NCBI RefSeq assembly: GCF_029277445.1
Contig: NZ_CP119566.1
Location: 706,001-770,000 of the forward strand
Length of the DNA: 64,000 bases
DNA from: Pararhizobium qamdonense
Lineage (GTDB): Bacteria; Pseudomonadota; Alphaproteobacteria; Rhizobiales; Rhizobiaceae
Direction: 5' to 3'
Shown here: positions 60,408-64,000 of the stretch, piece after piece
Layout: every line of letters begins with the position of its first letter
Position numbering within the stretch: position 1 is the first letter of the stretch
Program-made: the position numbers and the translations under genes
The notes under the pieces: model-generated
Database searches by the model: none
Seen by the model: only the letters and a program-made list of their open reading frames with translations
Told to the model about the DNA's origin: nothing

Positions 60408-61541
60408 TCATTGCCCTGCGATCACCCGGCCCGCCAGCCTGAACGGGCTGGAAATCACGGAGGCTGCGGCGTCGAAAACGAAGGCTCCGGTCTGTCTGGA
60501 CGACACGCCATCGCGCTGCTCGATGGAAACGAGCTGCGGGCCGATGGCGGCGAGATTGGCGTAGCGGTCATGGCCAAGCCTGTCGTCCGCCTTGACCGAG
60601 GTGATATCGATAACCTTGATGCCGTAGCGCGCGGCCGCGTCCTCAACGACGGGATCATCGACATCCAGCCTGCCGGCGCGCTGCCGTTCGCCGCCGAGAA
60701 AGCTGGAAATCCTCAACGCCTTGTCATCCTTGGACACAAACAGCGTCAGCGGTGTCTTCAGCGGCCCAATAACCGTCAGTTGCTTGCGGAAGACATCGGC
60801 ATCGATATCGGGCGCAGCCAGGATGACGACAAGCTTGGCCAGCACCTCGCCGCGACCCTCGAGCTTCAGCTGCCGCAGCGCTTCCATGATCAGGAAGCCG
60901 CCCATGCTATGCCCGAACAGAACGAATTTCTTCACCTTAGGCTGGTGCGACATCTCGGTGATGACGGCCACGAGGTCGTCGCGCGCAAACAAGGCCGCGT
61001 CCCTGTCGGCCACATAGCCGGTCACGGTGGCTTCTGACGGCCATGAAAACAGGACCGGTGTCGCCCCGGTCTTTGCGTCTGCGGCGATCTGCGCCAGCCG
61101 GAACAGGCCCTCCTGGTAGCTGTAATTATAGCCGTGAACAAACAGGCCAACCGAGCCGTCGGTGCCCGGCGTTCCCGCCAAGGCCAAAAATGCCGGCCGC
61201 TCAAGCGTGGTCCGCTTCGTCACCACGAAGTCGCGCTTGGCATTGGGCTTGCCTTTTGCCCATTCGATTTTCGACGGTTGATGGGTTGGCGGAATCGAAA
61301 TCGAAAATTTCTCGAATGCCATCGACTGGGCACGGCCGCTTGCAAAGCCCTGCCCATCTTTGGTTCTGTCGGTCGCCGTCAAAAGCGTAATCTGCCGTTC
61401 GCCGCCCGCAGCACTTTCCGGCTGCAAGACAGCATCCGTCGGACGCGACGCGCAGGCCGCAAGCTGTAAAACAGCTGTCAACACGATCGCCATCCTGCAC
61501 AGATTGGAACGGACGGGATGGGGGCCTTGAAAAGGGATCAT
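60408..61541 (-). CDS. Lipoprotein alpha/beta hydrolase (DUF900)
   Basis: 377 residues from ATG 61541; ATG 61571 is an alternative. A hydrophobic segment ending LQLAAC provides a lipobox. The mature region is a DUF900-type alpha/beta hydrolase: LFVHGYNYSYQEG, then the nucleophile elbow GHSMGGF near residue 208, and LAAPDIDADVF. It is likely an envelope esterase of unknown substrate. The open frame extends to 62036 across the divergent small gene and is not used. Convergent with metH. Confidence 0.8.
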   Translation of the reverse strand: MIPFQGPHPVRSNLCRMAIVLTAVLQLAACASRPTDAVLQPESAAGGERQITLLTATDRTKDGQGFASGRAQSMAFEKFSISIPPTHQPSKIEWAKGKPNAKRDFVVTKRTTLERPAFLALAGTPGTDGSVGLFVHGYNYSYQEGLFRLAQIAADAKTGATPVLFSWPSEATVTGYVADRDAALFARDDLVAVITEMSHQPKVKKFVLFGHSMGGFLIMEALRQLKLEGRGEVLAKLVVILAAPDIDADVFRKQLTVIGPLKTPLTLFVSKDDKALRISSFLGGERQRAGRLDVDDPVVEDAAARYGIKVIDITSVKADDRLGHDRYANLAAIGPQLVSIEQRDGVSSRQTGAFVFDAAASVISSPFRLAGRVIAGQ

Positions 61542-61754
61542 TGATACGCGCCGGTTTGATTGCGAATGCATGAGGGCCTTGGTGACATATTTTTCCCGCC
61601 GGCAATAGATCGGCAGCCTGATGTTTGCCGCAGATGTTTGTCTTGAGGACACCAGACTGGTTGGGATACTGATCCGGCCGGTGCGGTTGTGGCACGAATC
61701 AGAGAATGCCCCCGATCTTCGAGGGTGGACTTGCGACAGCGGGGGCGGGAATTC

Positions 61755-61973
61755 ATGGCCGAAGATAAGCTCGACACGATCGCCCTTTTGAAAGCGATCG
61801 CCGATAGTCCAAAACGCGACAACAGCGCCTATCACCAGGCGATGGCCGGCGTGCGCCAGGCGTTCGAGGATGCGGAAATCGCGCTGGGCGGTCCGGTCAC
61901 GGTGCGGACCAAGGCCAAGGTGAAGCGCAATGGCGACTATAGCTTCAAGTTGACGTTCAAGCGGCGGGATTGA
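61755..61973 (+). CDS. Small basic hypothetical protein (72 aa)
   Basis: 72 residues from the ATG at 61755 (GCGGGAA upstream); a longer frame from 61689 is less likely. Acidic-amphipathic first half (DKLDTIALLKAIADSPKRD) and a basic C-terminal half with TKAKVKRNGDYSFKLTFKRR. No signal peptide or membrane segment. Not recognised. It is divergent from the lipoprotein hydrolase. Confidence 0.55.
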   Translation: MAEDKLDTIALLKAIADSPKRDNSAYHQAMAGVRQAFEDAEIALGGPVTVRTKAKVKRNGDYSFKLTFKRRD

Positions 61974-62078
61974 CGGCGGCTGCGGGTTCGTCTCTCGCAA
62001 GCGCATTGGGCGGATGGAAATTATTTCACCGCGCATGGCACAAAATCACCGTTCAAACGTTTCCGCAAGGAAAGGTAA

Positions 62079-62588
62079 ATGGTGATTCACATGAAGATGT
62101 TTGCAATCATTGGTCTGTCGCTGGCGACCGCCTTTTCAAGCGTTCTGCCGGCACAGGCATTCCCCTCCATCGAGCGGCCGAAACCCCAGGTTTCCGATGT
62201 TCAACAGGTCGATTACTATCGCCATTCCTGGCGCCACGGCCATTACGGGCATCGTGGCCCCTATATCAGGCGGCATTATCGCAACGGCGGCTATTATCGC
62301 CACGATGGCTACTACCGTTACGGTGGTTATCGCCACCACAGGCGTTATTACGGCGGATATCGCGGATATGACGATAATTTCGGTGGGGCATTTGGCGGCT
62401 TGGCTGCGGGCGCCATCATTGGCGGTATGCTGGCCCAGCCGCGTTACTATGGCGGTGAGCGCCGTTATTACCGCACCGGCGGTTCGCATGCCGACTGGTG
62501 CTCTGCGCGATACCGCTCCTATAGAGCCTATGACAACACGTACCAGCCCTATAATGGCGGCCGCCGTCAGTGCATCTCGCCGTATTGA
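62079..62588 (+). CDS. BA14K-family secreted protein
   Basis: 169 residues. A signal peptide (about 1-26, PAQAF) is followed by a histidine/tyrosine/glycine/arginine-rich repetitive middle (about 45-95), a glycine-rich hydrophobic patch ([15 protein letters not shown]), and the BA14K domain at the C-terminus ([20 protein letters not shown], ending CISPY). BA14K of Brucella is immunoreactive and has lectin-like activity. AAGGAAAGG precedes the ATG at 62079; ATG 62091 is an alternative start. Single gene. Confidence 0.85.
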   Translation: MVIHMKMFAIIGLSLATAFSSVLPAQAFPSIERPKPQVSDVQQVDYYRHSWRHGHYGHRGPYIRRHYRNGGYYRHDGYYRYGGYRHHRRYYGGYRGYDDNFGGAFGGLAAGAIIGGMLAQPRYYGGERRYYRTGGSHADWCSARYRSYRAYDNTYQPYNGGRRQCISPY

Positions 62589-62616
62589 TCGACGAGCTTT
62601 TGCAGAGTTTAACGAG

Positions 62617-62645
62617 GGGCAGGGCGTTATTGTCCTGCCCGTTTC
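62617..62645 (+). terminator. Terminator-like hairpin after the BA14K gene
   Basis: GGGCAGG (62617-62623) pairs with CCTGCCC (62634-62640), followed by GTTTC. Short T-tail; also positioned to serve the convergent aldehyde dehydrogenase gene. Confidence 0.5.
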
Positions 62646-62657
62646 ACAAAACCAATT

Positions 62658-64000
62658 TCAGTCCTTGATATACCAGCCCCAGGGCTCATCGCTGTTGAAG
62701 CGGGTGATCTGCTTGGTTTCCAGATAGTTCGACAGACCCCATCGGCCGAGTTCGCGGCCGATACCGGATTGCTTGTATCCGCCCCAGGGCGCCTCGACGA
62801 AGGTCGGCTGCGAGCAATTCACCCAGACAATACCGGCGCGAAAAGCCTCGGCGACGCGTTCGGCGCGGATCACGTCCTTCGACATCACGGCGGCGGCAAG
62901 CCCGAAGCGGCTGTCATTGGCCATGCGGATGGCATCGTCCTCGTCCTTGAACGGCTTGATGCAGACGACCGGGCCAAAAATCTCCTCCTTCCAGACATAG
63001 CTGTCCTCGCTCATGCCGGTGAGCACCGTCGGCTCCAGGAAATACCCGGCCTCGAAACCGGCCGGGCGGCCCCCGCCATAGGCGACCTCGGCGCCATCGA
63101 TGCGGGCGCGGTCTATTGCCGAGGTGATCTTGTCATATTGGCCCTTCGAGACGATCGGCCCAAGCTGCGTGCCCTCCTCTAAACCGTTGCCGATCTTGAT
63201 CCTGGCCGCTTCCTCGCAGAGACGCGAAACGACGGCGTCGTAAAGCCCGGCTTCGACCAGTACGCGCGACGTTGCCGAACAGACCTGGCCCTGGTTCCAG
63301 AAGATGCCGAACATGATCCATTCGACGGCCTTTTCGATATCGCTGTCGGCAAAGATCACGAAAGGCGATTTGCCGCCCAGTTCCAGGCTGACCGTCTTGA
63401 TGTCCTGGGCGCCTGCCATCATCACCTTGCGGCCGGTGGAGACCGAGCCGGTAAAGGCGAGCTTGTCGACAAGCGGATGTTCGGTCAAAGGTTCGCCGGC
63501 TTGCATTCCGGTGCCGGTGACGATGTTGAGCACGCCAGCCGGGAGATCGATGTCTTCGGCGATCACACCGAGTTCGAGCGCGGTCAGCGGCGTCAGTTCC
63601 GAGGGTTTGAGCACGATGGTGCAGCCGGCAGCCAAAGCCGGGGCGACTTTCCAAGCGACCATCAGGAGCGGGTAGTTCCACGGTGTGATCGCGCCGACCA
63701 CGCCGAGCGGTTCGCGCACGACCCTTGAGGAAAAACGCGGCTCGCTGAGCGGAATGGTCTCTTCCGGGTGCTGGTCGAGCTCTTCCGCCAGAATGGCGTA
63801 ATAGGCAAAACAACCGGCGGCATCGTCGATATCCCACAGCGCTTCCGGCAGCGGCTTGCCATTGTCAGCGACTTCGAGCCTGGCGAGGAATTCGCGTTTT
63901 TCGATGATTTTCGCGGAAATAGCCCGCAGATAGACGGCGCGCTGGGCGCCGGTGAATTTCGGCCAGGGCCCGGAATCGAAGGCGTAGCGGGCCGCTTTGA
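62658..64000 (-). CDS. Aldehyde dehydrogenase, betaine-aldehyde dehydrogenase-like (5' partial)
   Basis: Open from the stop at 62658 through the window edge; about 447 residues are visible and the start lies beyond 64000. NAD(P)-dependent aldehyde dehydrogenase fold: AITPWNYPLLMVAWK, LAFTGSVSTGRKVM, general base in LELGGKSPF, catalytic cysteine in FWNQGQVCSATSR, and EEIFGPVV. The best match among family members is betaine aldehyde or aminobutyraldehyde dehydrogenase. The visible 5' section (for example FDSGPWPKFTG) belongs to the same frame, so no frameshift exists at 63719. Substrate unknown. Confidence 0.9.
   Translation of the reverse strand, partial: KAARYAFDSGPWPKFTGAQRAVYLRAISAKIIEKREFLARLEVADNGKPLPEALWDIDDAAGCFAYYAILAEELDQHPEETIPLSEPRFSSRVVREPLGVVGAITPWNYPLLMVAWKVAPALAAGCTIVLKPSELTPLTALELGVIAEDIDLPAGVLNIVTGTGMQAGEPLTEHPLVDKLAFTGSVSTGRKVMMAGAQDIKTVSLELGGKSPFVIFADSDIEKAVEWIMFGIFWNQGQVCSATSRVLVEAGLYDAVVSRLCEEAARIKIGNGLEEGTQLGPIVSKGQYDKITSAIDRARIDGAEVAYGGGRPAGFEAGYFLEPTVLTGMSEDSYVWKEEIFGPVVCIKPFKDEDDAIRMANDSRFGLAAAVMSKDVIRAERVAEAFRAGIVWVNCSQPTFVEAPWGGYKQSGIGRELGRWGLSNYLETKQITRFNSDEPWGWYIKD

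Noticed and set aside
61542..62036. N-terminal extension of the DUF900 lipoprotein
   Set aside because: It would place the lipobox deep inside the protein and overlap the divergent 72-aa gene.
62658..63719. Aldehyde dehydrogenase starting at 63719
   Set aside because: The codon is an internal valine; the same frame continues with family-conserved sequence to the window edge, so the gene is partial, not short.

Overview
The window is a contiguous, gene-dense, roughly 60% GC stretch of what looks like the main chromosome of a Rhizobiaceae bacterium (Rhizobium/Agrobacterium/Neorhizobium type). The assignment rests on a rhizobial glycerol ABC operon (glpR-glpD-glpSTPQUV), the lpiA(mprF)-acvB pair, a HemA-type 5-aminolevulinate synthase with an FNR/FixK box, a BA14K protein, and rhizobial palindromic intergenic repeats. 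Housekeeping genes (hemA, dxr, metH, tamAB, a tRNA-Arg) argue for chromosome rather than plasmid. I see no phage, transposase, CRISPR array, toxin or defence island; nearly every locus is a recognisable family.

Layout: 0-8.7 kb, glycerol regulator, glycerol-3-phosphate dehydrogenase and a six-gene ABC importer ending in a strong terminator. 8.7-12.2 kb, sugar transferase, unknown envelope protein, small haem-copper-oxidase-like membrane protein and a K+ channel, all on the minus strand. 12.4-16.4 kb, lpiA(mprF)-acvB, synthesis and hydrolysis of aminoacylated phosphatidylglycerol. 16.5-19.4 kb, a small unknown protein and a soluble chemoreceptor overlapping cheW. 19.7-22.5 kb, arginase and ornithine aminotransferase with a divergent Lrp/AsnC regulator. 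22.5-30.2 kb, tamA-tamB. 30.5-35.7 kb, lipoprotein, hemA, serine hydrolase, dxr and a META-MliC protein. 35.7-48.9 kb, two adjacent ribose-type ABC importers, two convergent SfnB-type flavin oxidoreductases and an FAD/NAD(P)-binding protein, probably organosulfur acquisition. 49-53.4 kb, small proteins, a CPA2 antiporter with a cyclic-nucleotide-binding tail, a cystathionine gamma-synthase-family enzyme, a candidate sRNA and a 54-aa lipoprotein. 53.5-56.4 kb, tRNA-Arg(CCT) and a ROK kinase/UPF0303/AGE isomerase operon. 56.5-64 kb, metH behind a 20-bp palindrome, a lipoprotein hydrolase, small proteins, BA14K and a 5'-truncated aldehyde dehydrogenase.

The most notable signals are: an in-frame tandem duplication in TamB with an exact 1,539-bp offset; a shared GTCTATA-type motif in every control region of the 39-49 kb transporter/SfnB locus; a candidate ~90-nt sRNA with its own promoter and terminator near 53.0 kb; two small genes outside ordinary gene-length limits (a 45-aa membrane protein and a 54-aa lipoprotein); and clear regulatory boxes in front of hemA and metH. 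None of these by itself proves a new biological system; the transporter/SfnB locus is the best candidate for an under-described one.
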